DNA of 64,000 nt, taken from Pseudomonadales bacterium. Its GTDB lineage: Bacteria > Pseudomonadota > Gammaproteobacteria > Pseudomonadales > Azotimanducaceae. The notes under the pieces are model-generated. The model was not told the origin of the DNA, did not search any database, and saw only the letters and a list, made by a program, of their open reading frames with translations. The DNA is taken from positions 248,001 to 312,000 of the forward strand of contig JAHCAL010000004.1 of assembly GCA_019634925.1 (NCBI GenBank), given 5' to 3'. Positions within the stretch are counted from its first letter, which is position 1. Each line of letters opens with the position of its first letter. Positions 26,261 to 34,314 of the stretch are shown piece by piece. A program made the translations under genes and the position numbers.

Positions 26261-26893
26261 TCAGCGCCGCTTGAGGGTGAGCACCCCGTCGCGCGCTTCC
26301 ATGGCGACGTCGCGCAGGAACGACATGCCGAGCAGGATGTCGGCCGGGAAGTCACCGTCCACCACCGCCGCCTGCACGGCGCGGCTCGAGATGCCCGCCA
26401 CCGCGACTTCGTCGAGCGGCAGGAAGAACGCGGCGACCACGCCCTGCGCGGTCTGGATGGAGCCCTTCTGGCCCTGTTCGAAGCTGACCCCGAGCGAGCG
26501 CGCGTGCACGCTGCTCATCACCACGATGGACGCCCCGGTATCGACCAGGAAGTCGGCCATCCGGCCGTTCACCGTCCCGCGCACGCGATACTGACCCTGG
26601 CTGTCGGGCGGGATGGCGATCTGCGCCGGCGCCGGCGTGGTGAACCGTCCGGCGCCGCGCGTGTCGAGGGTCAGTGTCTGTACGACGCCGTTGACGCGCA
26701 CCCGCGCGCTGCGCGCGTCCGCCGCCAGCAGCGTGACACCATCCGGCGTGGTCTCGCCAACCCGTAACATGCGCTCACCGGTCACGGTGCGCAGCACGGC
26801 GCGGTCCTTGAACAGTCCGACCACCTCGACTTCGGAAGCGGCCGCGCCGGCGGCGAGGGCGGTAAGGAGGAGGCTAGGCAACAGTCTGCGCAT
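26261..26893 (-). CDS. Periplasmic retropepsin-like aspartic protease (clan AA)
   Basis: A 210-residue exported protein with a signal peptide at about 1-20 (LLPSLLLTALAAGAAAS). The N-terminal half is a beta-rich segment that may be a dimer or PDZ-like extension. The C-terminal half is a single aspartic-protease domain with the DTGAS active-site motif (about residue 119) and the hydrophobic ILLGMSFL flap-side strand, the TIGR02281 pattern. Such proteases are retropepsin-like and work as homodimers in the periplasm. It is convergent with ispA and reads in the same direction as the pgpA cluster, 81 bases after pgpA. Substrate unknown. Confidence 0.82.
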   Translation of the reverse strand: MRRLLPSLLLTALAAGAAASEVEVVGLFKDRAVLRTVTGERMLRVGETTPDGVTLLAADARSARVRVNGVVQTLTLDTRGAGRFTTPAPAQIAIPPDSQGQYRVRGTVNGRMADFLVDTGASIVVMSSVHARSLGVSFEQGQKGSIQTAQGVVAAFFLPLDEVAVAGISSRAVQAAVVDGDFPADILLGMSFLRDVAMEARDGVLTLKRR

Positions 26894-26974
26894 GACCCGG
26901 GTCCAGTCCTGGCGCCGGCTTCCCTGATCGGGGCGGCGATCGGATGAGTCTACCGAGTGGCCCCGCGGATCCGA

Positions 26975-27475
26975 TCAGCCGATTACGAGAAGTGCGACCT
27001 GCAGCACGCCGAACGTGATCAGTCCGGCCACCACGTCATCGAGCATCACGCCGAACGCGCCCGGCGCACGGCGCTCGGCAAACCGCACCGGCCCGGGCTT
27101 CCAGATGTCGAGCAGGCGGAACAGCAGGAAGCCCGCCGCCGCCACGGCTGGCGTCGCGGGTGCCGCCAGCAGCGCGAGCCAGAGGCCGACGAACTCGTCC
27201 ACCACGATCGCGGGGTCGTCGCCCACCCCATGCCGGCGCGCGACCCGCGCGGTCAGCCAGGTGCCGGCCACGAAGACCACGACGACGACGCCAGCCTGGA
27301 TGGTCCAGTGGAGCGGGGCAAGCGCCCACCACCAGATCGCGAGCGCCACGAGGCTGCCCGCGGTACCCGGCCCGCGCGGAAAGAAGCCGCTGCCAAAGCC
27401 GGTGACGAGCAGCACGGCGGGGTCCCGCCAGGCATGCGGCAGCTCCCGAAGGCGTATGGCGCGCGGGGCTGCCAT
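26975..27475 (-). CDS. pgpA: Phosphatidylglycerophosphatase A
   Basis: A 166-residue integral membrane protein that dephosphorylates phosphatidylglycerophosphate to phosphatidylglycerol. The GFGSGFFPRGPGTAGSL motif (about residues 26-42), the DEFVG motif (about 93-97) and the IWKPGPVRFAE stretch are PgpA landmarks, with hydrophobic helices at about 40-60, 62-78, 97-118 and 148-165. The start is ATG 27475; the frame continues upstream but the ATG overlaps the thiL stop (TGATG), so coupling with thiL is clear. It is the last gene of the minus-strand core operon. Confidence 0.93.
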   Translation of the reverse strand: MAAPRAIRLRELPHAWRDPAVLLVTGFGSGFFPRGPGTAGSLVALAIWWWALAPLHWTIQAGVVVVVFVAGTWLTARVARRHGVGDDPAIVVDEFVGLWLALLAAPATPAVAAAGFLLFRLLDIWKPGPVRFAERRAPGAFGVMLDDVVAGLITFGVLQVALLVIG

Positions 27476-28380
27476 CACCCGAAATGTTGGTAACCGGATG
27501 TGACGACCGGCTTTCCGTTGATAGTGAGCCCTGACTCTGCAACGATCTCGCCGATACAGTACACCGGCACGCCGAGCGGCGGCAGCGCGCCGGCGAGCGT
27601 GAAGCAGAGTTCGTAGTCGTCGCCGCCGTGGAGCGCCTGCTCGAGTGTGGCGCCTTCGGCGACCGGGATCGCCGCCGCATCGAGGCGGGCGCCGACCCGG
27701 CTGGCCTTCAGGATGTGCCCGAGGTCCTGCAGCAGGCCGTCGGAAAGATCGATCGCACTGTGCGCACGGCCGCGCAGCGCGATGCCTTCCGGCAGCCGGG
27801 CCCGCGGCCGGAAGTAGCGCCGGGCGAGGGGGTCGAGCTGGTCCGCTGCCCGGCAATCCGCGAGCCCGCCGCGCGCCAGCGCCGCGGCCGCGCCGCCGAG
27901 TTCGCCGGTGACGTAGATGCGATCCCCGGGCCGCGCGCCGGAACGCAGCAGCGCCTGCCCCGCCGGTGCGAACCCGTGCACGCTGACCGCGATGGCCAGC
28001 GGGCCGCGCGCGATGTTGCCGCCCACCAGGCCCACCCCGAGGGTTTCCGCCGCCTCGCGCATGCCGACGGTCAGCTCGCGCACCCAGGCCGGGTCGTCGG
28101 TGGGCAGGTTGAGCGCCACGAGCACGAAGCCCTGTTCCGCGCCCATGGCGGCGAGATCGGACACGCTGACCATGATGGCGCGGTAGCCGATCAGGGCCGG
28201 CCCAGCGGCCGCGGGAAAATGCACGTCGCCGACCAGCGCGTCGATCGACGAGATCAGCTCCATGCCGGGCGGCACGCGGGTCACCGCGGCGTCGTCGCCC
28301 GGTCCCACGCGCACCAGCGGACCAGAGGCCGCCGCGCCGAGGGTCGCGACGATCTCGTCGATCAGCTCGAACTCGTTCAC
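27475..28380 (-). CDS. thiL: Thiamine-monophosphate kinase
   Basis: A 301-residue kinase converting thiamine monophosphate to thiamine diphosphate. Motifs include VGPGDDAAV near the N-terminus, ALVGDVHF, MGAEQGFVLVALNLP, GLVGGNIARG, DLSDGLLQDLGHIL and GGDDYELCF, all typical of the ThiL/PurM-like fold. It overlaps nusB by 4 bases (ATGA) and pgpA by one base. Length and motifs are normal, and the gene order nusB-thiL-pgpA is the gammaproteobacterial one. Confidence 0.95.
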   Translation of the reverse strand: MNEFELIDEIVATLGAAASGPLVRVGPGDDAAVTRVPPGMELISSIDALVGDVHFPAAAGPALIGYRAIMVSVSDLAAMGAEQGFVLVALNLPTDDPAWVRELTVGMREAAETLGVGLVGGNIARGPLAIAVSVHGFAPAGQALLRSGARPGDRIYVTGELGGAAAALARGGLADCRAADQLDPLARRYFRPRARLPEGIALRGRAHSAIDLSDGLLQDLGHILKASRVGARLDAAAIPVAEGATLEQALHGGDDYELCFTLAGALPPLGVPVYCIGEIVAESGLTINGKPVVTSGYQHFG

Positions 28381-28814
28381 GACGCGGAGCGTTCCAGCGC
28401 GCGCAGGTCCTGGGCGAGCCGGTCGAGCACGCCGTTCACGTAGCGGAAGCTCTCCTCGGCGCCGTAGGCCTTGGCGAGTTCGACGTACTCGTCGATCACC
28501 ACCCGGAACGGCACGTCGATGCGGTGCTTGAGCTCGAACGCGCCGAGCCGGAGCAGGGCCAGCTCAACCTTGTCGAGTTCCTCGACGCGCCGGTCGAGCG
28601 CGGGGGCGAGCAGCGCGTCGAGTTCTTCCGTGCCGAACACCACGCCGCGCAGCAGCTCGCGGAAGAACTCGCGGTCGGCCTTCTTGAGCGCACCTTCTTC
28701 GGCGAGATCGCGCTCGATGGCGGCGGTTTCCGCACCGGTCATCTGCCACTGATAGACCGCCTGCAGAAGCGCACGCCGGCTCCTGCGCCGTGCCCAGGCG
28801 CCGGTGCTGCTCAT
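28377..28814 (-). CDS. nusB: Transcription antitermination factor NusB
   Basis: A 145-residue protein acting with NusE/S10 and NusA in rRNA antitermination. Family segments are ARRRSRRALLQAVYQWQMTG, EELDKVELALLRLGAFELKH, PFRVVIDEYVELAKAYG and FRYVNGVLDRLAQDLR. I used ATG 28814; a GTG at 28820 is the alternative and adds two residues. It overlaps the thiL start by 4 bases. In most relatives ribH lies just upstream; here the 104 bases between ribD and nusB hold no gene. Confidence 0.94.
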   Translation of the reverse strand: MSSTGAWARRRSRRALLQAVYQWQMTGAETAAIERDLAEEGALKKADREFFRELLRGVVFGTEELDALLAPALDRRVEELDKVELALLRLGAFELKHRIDVPFRVVIDEYVELAKAYGAEESFRYVNGVLDRLAQDLRALERSAS

Positions 28815-28918
28815 GCGCACCGCCCGGCGCGAGCGAAGGCGCGCGGCATGGCATCGATCGGCGGCGGGCAGTTCATCGGTGGACCCTGTCTTGCGGCGGA
28901 CGTCTTGGGTTGCGGCGC

Positions 28919-29998
28919 CTAGTCCTGGCGGACCAGGCGCAGGCGCAGATCGTCGCCGACCTGCACGCAGTCGCGGATTGTAGCCTGAACGGCATCCGCC
29001 ATTCCGGGCAATGGCAGGTGGGCGAGCGGGCGGGCGTCACTGCCGAGCAGTTTCGGCGCGATGTACACCAGCAGCTCGTTCCACAGTCCGAGCGCGAGGA
29101 AACTGCCGAGCAGCGTGGGACCCGCTTCCACCAGCACCTCGTTGCAGCCGCGCTCGGCGAGCGCGTCGAGCAGGGCCGGCAGATCGACGGTTTCGTCCCC
29201 GCACGCGACGTGCTCGACCGTGGCGAGCCGCGGCTCTGCCTGCCGGCCGTGCGCGAAGAGGATCGGGCCCGGCGCCTTGAGCAGCGCGGCATCGGCCGGT
29301 ACGCGCAGGCCCGTGTCGACCACCACGCGCAGCGGCTGGCGCAGCGTGCCGTCCAGTGCGTAGCGGGTATCGCGCACGGTGAGTGCCGGATCGTCGGCGA
29401 GCACCGTGCCGGAGCCGGTGACGATCGCGCAGCTGCGCGCCCGCCAGTACTGCACGTCGGCGCGCGCCGCGGGGCCGGTGATCCAGCGACTCTCGCCGGA
29501 CGCCATCGCGGTGCGGCCGTCCAGCGAGATCGCGACCTTGAGCCGTACGAACGGGCGGCCGAACTTGATCCGGTGCCGGTAGCCGGCATTCAGCTCGAGC
29601 GCTTCCGGCAGCTCGCGCAGCTCGGTGACCACCCCGGCCTCGCGCAGCCGTGCGAAGCCCTGTCCGGCGACGCGCGCGTAGGGATCGCGCATCGCGGCGA
29701 CCACGCGTCGTACGTTGGCGGCGACCAGTGCGTCCGCGCAGGGCGGGGTGCGGCCGTGGTGGGCGCAGGGCTCGAGGCTCACGTAAGCGGTCGCGCCGGC
29801 CGCGTCGCCGCCGGCGGCCGTGAGTGCATTGACCTCGGCGTGCGCCTGCCCGGTCCACAGGTGCGCGCCGCGGCCGAGTACGCGGCCGTCGCGCACCAGC
29901 AGGCAACCGACGCGCGGGTTCGGCGTGCAGGTGAACATCCCGCGCTCGGCGAGCTGCACCGCCGCGCGCAGGTACATGAGATCGGAGTCCTGGATCAT
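28919..29998 (-). CDS. ribD: Bifunctional riboflavin biosynthesis deaminase/reductase
   Basis: A 359-residue two-domain enzyme for the second and third steps of riboflavin synthesis. The N-terminal deaminase has the zinc motif HAEVNAL and PCAHHGRTPPC; the C-terminal reductase has FVRLKVAISLDGRTA and ESRWITG. It lies 42 bases after nrdR on the same strand. Unlike the usual gammaproteobacterial order, ribE, ribBA and ribH do not follow; the next gene is nusB. Other rib genes must be elsewhere. Both domains appear complete. Confidence 0.95.
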   Translation of the reverse strand: MIQDSDLMYLRAAVQLAERGMFTCTPNPRVGCLLVRDGRVLGRGAHLWTGQAHAEVNALTAAGGDAAGATAYVSLEPCAHHGRTPPCADALVAANVRRVVAAMRDPYARVAGQGFARLREAGVVTELRELPEALELNAGYRHRIKFGRPFVRLKVAISLDGRTAMASGESRWITGPAARADVQYWRARSCAIVTGSGTVLADDPALTVRDTRYALDGTLRQPLRVVVDTGLRVPADAALLKAPGPILFAHGRQAEPRLATVEHVACGDETVDLPALLDALAERGCNEVLVEAGPTLLGSFLALGLWNELLVYIAPKLLGSDARPLAHLPLPGMADAVQATIRDCVQVGDDLRLRLVRQD

Positions 29999-30040
29999 GC
30001 GTTCGCTACCGCCCCGGGCCGGCGTGCCGGGCCACCGGCG

Positions 30041-30511
30041 TTACGCCTCACCGGGATCCCGGTCCTCGGTCAGGCTCTGGATTTCCTTCTGGAATTCGCT
30101 CACGTCCTGGAAGTCGCGGTAGACGGAGGCGAACCGCACGTAGGCTACCACGTCGATGCGGCGCAGTTCCTTCATCACCTCTTCGCCGACGTAGAGCGAC
30201 GGCAGTTCGCGTTCGCCGGTCGCGCGCAGGTTGTGCATGATCCGGGTCACGCTGGACTCGATTTCCTCGACGCTGACCGGCCGCTTCTCGAGCGCGCGGG
30301 TCAGGCCGCGGCGCAGCTTGTTCTCGTCGAACGGTTCACGCGAGCCGTCGCGTTTGACGATCCGCGGCATCACCAGTTCGGCGGTTTCGAAGGTGGTGAA
30401 GCGTTCGCCGCAGGTCAGGCATTCGCGGCGCCGGCGGACCGACTCGCCTTCGGCGACCAGCCGCGAGTCGATCACCTTGGTATCGTCGGCGCCGCAGAAC
30501 GGACAGTGCAC
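30041..30511 (-). CDS. nrdR: Transcriptional repressor NrdR
   Basis: A 156-residue zinc-ribbon plus ATP-cone protein that represses ribonucleotide reductase genes when dATP is high. The zinc ribbon is [17 protein letters not shown] ... [15 protein letters not shown] (CPxC...CxxC). The ATP-cone contains [19 protein letters not shown]. It follows glyA by 12 bases. Length and features are normal. Confidence 0.96.
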   Translation of the reverse strand: MHCPFCGADDTKVIDSRLVAEGESVRRRRECLTCGERFTTFETAELVMPRIVKRDGSREPFDENKLRRGLTRALEKRPVSVEEIESSVTRIMHNLRATGERELPSLYVGEEVMKELRRIDVVAYVRFASVYRDFQDVSEFQKEIQSLTEDRDPGEA

Positions 30512-30523
30512 GGCCGGCTCCGT

Positions 30524-31804
30524 TCAGGCCCGGCCTGCCTGCGACGCGTGGGCCTGGTAGACCGGGAACCGGCGGCACAACTCGACGACCCGCTGACGCA
30601 CCGACTCGATCATGTTGTCGTTGCGGATGTCGTCCAGCACGTCGCACATCCAGCCGGTCAGCGTCGCGCACTCGGCTTCCCGGAAGCCGCGCGTGGTCAC
30701 GGCCGGCGTGCCGATGCGCAGGCCGCTGGTGACGAACGGCGAACGCGGATCGTTCGGTACCGCGTTCTTGTTGACCGTGATGAAGGCGCGGCCGAGTGCT
30801 GCGTCGGCATCCTTGCCGGTGATGCCGCGGCTGACCAGGTCGAGCAGGAACAGGTGGTTGTCGGTGCCGCCGGATACCACGTCGTAGCCACGCGCCTGGA
30901 AACCCTCGGCCATGACCCGGGCATTGGCCAGCACCTGGCGCTGGTAGGCGCGGAATTCCTCGCTCGCGGCTTCCTTGAAACACACCGCCTTGGCCGCGAT
31001 CACGTGCATGAGCGGGCCGCCCTGCGAGCCGGGGAACAGGGCGGAATTGAGCTTCTTCTCGATCTCCGGGTTGGCGCGCGCGAGGATCACGCCGCCGCGC
31101 GGGCCGCGCAGGGTCTTGTGGGTGGTCGACGTCACCACGTCGGCGTGCGGGACCGGATTCGGGTACAGGCCTGCGGCCACGAGGCCGGCGACGTGCGCCA
31201 TGTCCACCAGCAGGTAGGCGCCGACCGAGTCCGCGATCGCGCGGAAACGCGCCCAGTCGAGGGTGCGCGAATAGGCCGAGAAGCCGCCGATGATCAGCTT
31301 CGGCCGGTGCTCGGTGGCAAGCCGCTGGATCTCATCGTAATCCACCTCGCCGGTCGCGTTGTCGAGCCCGTACTGCACGGCCTGGTACATCTTGCCGGAG
31401 AAGTTCGGCGCGGCGCCGTGGGTCAGGTGACCGCCGGCGTCGAGGCTCATGCCGAGGATCGTGTCGCCGGCGTTCAGGAGCGCGAGGTAGGCCGCGGCGT
31501 TCGCCTGCGAACCGGAATGCGGCTGGACGTTGGCGTAGTCGGCGCCGAACAGCGCCTTCACGCGCTCGATGGCGAGCACTTCGACCTTGTCGACGTATTC
31601 GCAGCCGCCGTAGTAGCGCTTGTGCGGGTAACCTTCGGCGTACTTGTTGGTGAGCACGCTGCCCTGCGCCTCGAGCACCCGCGGGCTCGCGTAGTTCTCG
31701 GAGGCGATCAGCTCGATATGGTCTTCCTGGCGGCGCGCCTCCTCCTGGATCGCGCTGGCGATTTCGTCGTCGAATCCGGCGATACGTTGGTCTCGTGCAA
31801 ACAT
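30524..31804 (-). CDS. glyA: Serine hydroxymethyltransferase
   Basis: A 426-residue PLP enzyme interconverting serine and glycine with one-carbon transfer to tetrahydrofolate. The N-terminal [20 protein letters not shown], the [11 protein letters not shown] loop and the PLP-lysine segment [15 protein letters not shown] are all present. It is the first gene of the minus-strand operon glyA-nrdR-ribD-nusB-thiL-pgpA. The probable -10 box lies about 35 bases upstream of the ATG. Confidence 0.97.
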   Translation of the reverse strand: MFARDQRIAGFDDEIASAIQEEARRQEDHIELIASENYASPRVLEAQGSVLTNKYAEGYPHKRYYGGCEYVDKVEVLAIERVKALFGADYANVQPHSGSQANAAAYLALLNAGDTILGMSLDAGGHLTHGAAPNFSGKMYQAVQYGLDNATGEVDYDEIQRLATEHRPKLIIGGFSAYSRTLDWARFRAIADSVGAYLLVDMAHVAGLVAAGLYPNPVPHADVVTSTTHKTLRGPRGGVILARANPEIEKKLNSALFPGSQGGPLMHVIAAKAVCFKEAASEEFRAYQRQVLANARVMAEGFQARGYDVVSGGTDNHLFLLDLVSRGITGKDADAALGRAFITVNKNAVPNDPRSPFVTSGLRIGTPAVTTRGFREAECATLTGWMCDVLDDIRNDNMIESVRQRVVELCRRFPVYQAHASQAGRA

Positions 31805-31838
31805 CCGGTCACACCCTGGCGGTTCGGGGAAGCGCGCG

Positions 31839-31844
31839 ATTATA
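31839..31844 (-). promoter_or_regulatory. Probable -10 box of the glyA operon
   Basis: TATAAT reads perfectly on the minus strand (31844 to 31839), 35 bases upstream of the glyA ATG. No good TTGACA-like -35 box is seen at 16-18 bases, so the promoter may depend on an activator. A single strong -10 in GC-rich sequence still makes it a good candidate. Confidence 0.5.
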
Positions 31845-31919
31845 GCCCAGCGCGCGCGCCGCCCCCACGCGAAAAACCTTCACGGTCCGGATGAATCGCC
31901 TCGCGGCACGGCGCGCCGT

Positions 31920-33005
31920 CTAGCGGGAGACGAACCACACGTTCTGCGGGTCGTGCGGCAGCAGGTGCCGCTGGATGTCCCGGAAACCGGCGTCGCGCAG
32001 CATGCGCTCGGCCGTCTCCCAGCCCCACATCGTGCCGAGCCCCGCGCCGCCCTGGCCGAGCGACACCGGCGTGCAGTGCACGCACGAGATCGCGTACAGG
32101 AACGCCGCCATCGGGAAATCCAGGTTGTTCTCGAGCGCCGCGGAACCGCCGATGTCCTGCATCACGTAGACGCCGTCGGGGCGCAGCGCCCGCCGGATCC
32201 GGCGGATCAGTTCGTCCGGCGCCTGCTGATCGTGGACCGCATCGAACGACGTGACGAGATCGTAACGACCGGGCTCGTCGAAATGCGTCATGTCCACGAC
32301 CTCGAAGCGGACGTTGTCCACGCCTGCGCGGGCCGCCGCGGCCCGCGCCGCGGCCACCGCGTCGGCGCAGAGGTCGTAGCCGGTGAAGCGGCTCTCCGGA
32401 AACGCCTGCCCCAGCGCGACGAGCGCCTCGCCCCGGCCGCAGCCGGCGTCGAGCACTTCGATGCCGGATTCGAGGCGCGCCTCGAGACCCGGCACCAGCG
32501 GCAGGATCGTCTCGCGCAGCTGCGCCACGACGGTCTGGCCGCTGTCTTCGGCCATCATGTGATGGAAGTGCGGATACTCTTCGTAGCGCGTGCCCGCTCC
32601 GGTACGGAAACACTCGATGATGCGTTCCTGCATCTGCCCCATGAGCGCCACGTGCTGCGTATACACGGCGAGATTGCCGAGCGCGCCACCCGGCACGAGG
32701 CAGGCCGCGTGCTCGTCGGGCAATCGATAGGTCGCGGTTCCCGGTTCGTACTCGACGATACCGGCCGTGACGAGCGCCGCGAGCCACTCGCGCACGTAGC
32801 GTTCCGCGAGGCCGGCGGATGCCGCGATCGCGGCGCTGCCCGCGGCCGGCCGGCCCGCCATGGCGGCCAGCAGGCCCGTGCGATGGCCGATCGACAGCAT
32901 TACCGCGACCGCCCCCAGGTTGACGATGTCGGACACGCGCTCGGCGAACGCCTCGGCGCGCCCCGGCTGGGCGGGGCTCTTGGGAAGAACTGCGGGCTGG
33001 TTCAT
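31920..33005 (-). CDS. Class I SAM-dependent methyltransferase with winged-helix N-terminus
   Basis: A 361-residue protein of the Rv2258c-like type: an N-terminal dimerisation/winged-helix domain of about 110 residues (AAIAASAGLAERYVREWLAALVTAGIVEY) followed by a Rossmann methyltransferase with motif I VLDAGCGRGEALVALG and motif II VRFEVVDMTHFDE. The substrate is unknown. It is divergent from the GlxA/AraC-type regulator at 33081, so that regulator may control it. I used the ATG at 33005; an upstream in-frame start at 33035 is weaker. Confidence 0.85.
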   Translation of the reverse strand: MNQPAVLPKSPAQPGRAEAFAERVSDIVNLGAVAVMLSIGHRTGLLAAMAGRPAAGSAAIAASAGLAERYVREWLAALVTAGIVEYEPGTATYRLPDEHAACLVPGGALGNLAVYTQHVALMGQMQERIIECFRTGAGTRYEEYPHFHHMMAEDSGQTVVAQLRETILPLVPGLEARLESGIEVLDAGCGRGEALVALGQAFPESRFTGYDLCADAVAAARAAAARAGVDNVRFEVVDMTHFDEPGRYDLVTSFDAVHDQQAPDELIRRIRRALRPDGVYVMQDIGGSAALENNLDFPMAAFLYAISCVHCTPVSLGQGGAGLGTMWGWETAERMLRDAGFRDIQRHLLPHDPQNVWFVSR

Positions 33006-33080
33006 GGCTGGCCTCCTGTGGGCGCGGCGTTGCAAGGGCGCGCATGATGGGTGCGAGTGCGGCGCGCGCAGAGAGGCGCA

Positions 33081-34190
33081 ATGGACACGAGCAGGGCATT
33101 CCGGCCATATTCCAGGGCAATGAGCACCCTGGAGTCAGCGAGCCCCGGCTCGGCAAGCATCGGCGCCGCGCGTCCCGCCGGGGGGAGCCCGGTCTCGGTC
33201 AGCCTGGTCGCGCTGCCCGAAACCACCCCGACGTCCCTGTACGGACTGTTCGAGATCCTGTCCGCGGTCGGCAGCGTGTGGAGTGAGTTGACCGGCCAGC
33301 AGGTCCAGCCCGTCCGGCCGATCCGGCCGCAGATCGTCGCGACGACCCGCGACCCGTTCACCTGCGCGGTCGGCGTGCCGGTCGCCCCGCACCGGGCCTT
33401 CGCGGACGTCGACCGGACCGACGTCGTGGTCGTGACCGATCTCGCCATCCCGATCGACCAGGACCCGCGGGGCCGCTGGCCGGAAGCCGCCGGTTTCCTG
33501 CGCGACCGCGAGGCCCAGGGCGCGACGATCTGCTCGGTATGCACGGGCGCGGTACTGCTGGCGGAAGCCGGCCTGCTCGACGGGCACGAAGCGACCAGCC
33601 ACTGGAGCACCACCGGCCTGTTCGGCGATTTCTATCCCGGCGTGCGCCTGCGTCCCGAGCGCGTGCTGTCGCCCGCCGGCACCGCGCACCAGGTCGTGAC
33701 CTGCGGCGGCATGGCGTCCTGGGAAGACCTGGCGCTGTACCTGATCGCGCGTTACGCGGGCGAGGCGGAGGCGGTGCGCATCGCCAAGGTGTTCCTGCTC
33801 GGCGATCGCAGCGAGGGGCAGCTGCCGTTCGCCGCCATGGCACGCCAGCGCCGCCACGAGGATGCCGAGATCGCCCGCTGCCAGGCCTGGCTCGCCGCGA
33901 ATTACGACGCACCCCAGCCCGTCGCGCGCATGGTCGAACTCTCCGGACTCACCGAACGAACCTTCAACCGCCGGTTCCGGGCCGCCACCGGCTATGCGCC
34001 GGTGGAGTACCTGCAGGCCCTGCGCGTCGAGGAGGCGAAGCAGCTGTTCGAGAGCACGGACGCGACCGTGGCAGCAGTGGCCCACCGCGTGGGTTACGAG
34101 GACGTCGCGTTCTTTCGCCGGCTGTTCAAGCGGCGCACCGGGGTCGCCCCCTCCGGCTACCGGCAGCGCTACCGGCGCGTGTTCGGCTGA
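33081..34190 (+). CDS. GlxA-family AraC-type transcriptional regulator
   Basis: A 369-residue regulator. An N-terminal DJ-1/PfpI-like domain carries the nucleophile-elbow-like ICSVCTGAVLLAEAGLLDG, and the C-terminal AraC/XylS double HTH includes VARMVELSGLTERTFNRRFR and VAAVAHRVGYEDVAFFRRLF. Such regulators (GlxA/FtrA family) sense small metabolites. The start ATG 33081 has GAGAGG 4 bases upstream; ATG 33120 is an alternative and would remove 13 poorly conserved residues. It is divergent from the methyltransferase gene (75-base gap), the likely target. Confidence 0.9.
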   Translation: MDTSRAFRPYSRAMSTLESASPGSASIGAARPAGGSPVSVSLVALPETTPTSLYGLFEILSAVGSVWSELTGQQVQPVRPIRPQIVATTRDPFTCAVGVPVAPHRAFADVDRTDVVVVTDLAIPIDQDPRGRWPEAAGFLRDREAQGATICSVCTGAVLLAEAGLLDGHEATSHWSTTGLFGDFYPGVRLRPERVLSPAGTAHQVVTCGGMASWEDLALYLIARYAGEAEAVRIAKVFLLGDRSEGQLPFAAMARQRRHEDAEIARCQAWLAANYDAPQPVARMVELSGLTERTFNRRFRAATGYAPVEYLQALRVEEAKQLFESTDATVAAVAHRVGYEDVAFFRRLFKRRTGVAPSGYRQRYRRVFG

Positions 34191-34314
34191 ACCGGCAACG
34201 GGCTCGCGGCCCATGTGGGCCGCGCCGCCGCGACGGCTTCTCGTCTATGCTTGCAGCAGCGGAAACGTCCGCTTGGTGACCGTGTCTCCGGAGCTCATTG
34301 GGGGGTACCTGGCA

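Noticed and set aside
26938..26976. 8-bp inverted repeat (GATCGGAT/ATCCGATC) near the pgpA stop
   Set aside because: The loop is 23 bases and there is no T-run; too weak to call a terminator.
28790..31894. Open frame of over 1000 codons on the plus strand, opposite nusB, ribD, nrdR and glyA
   Set aside because: It covers four core genes whose families are certain and shows no domain. It is an antisense frame kept open by high GC.
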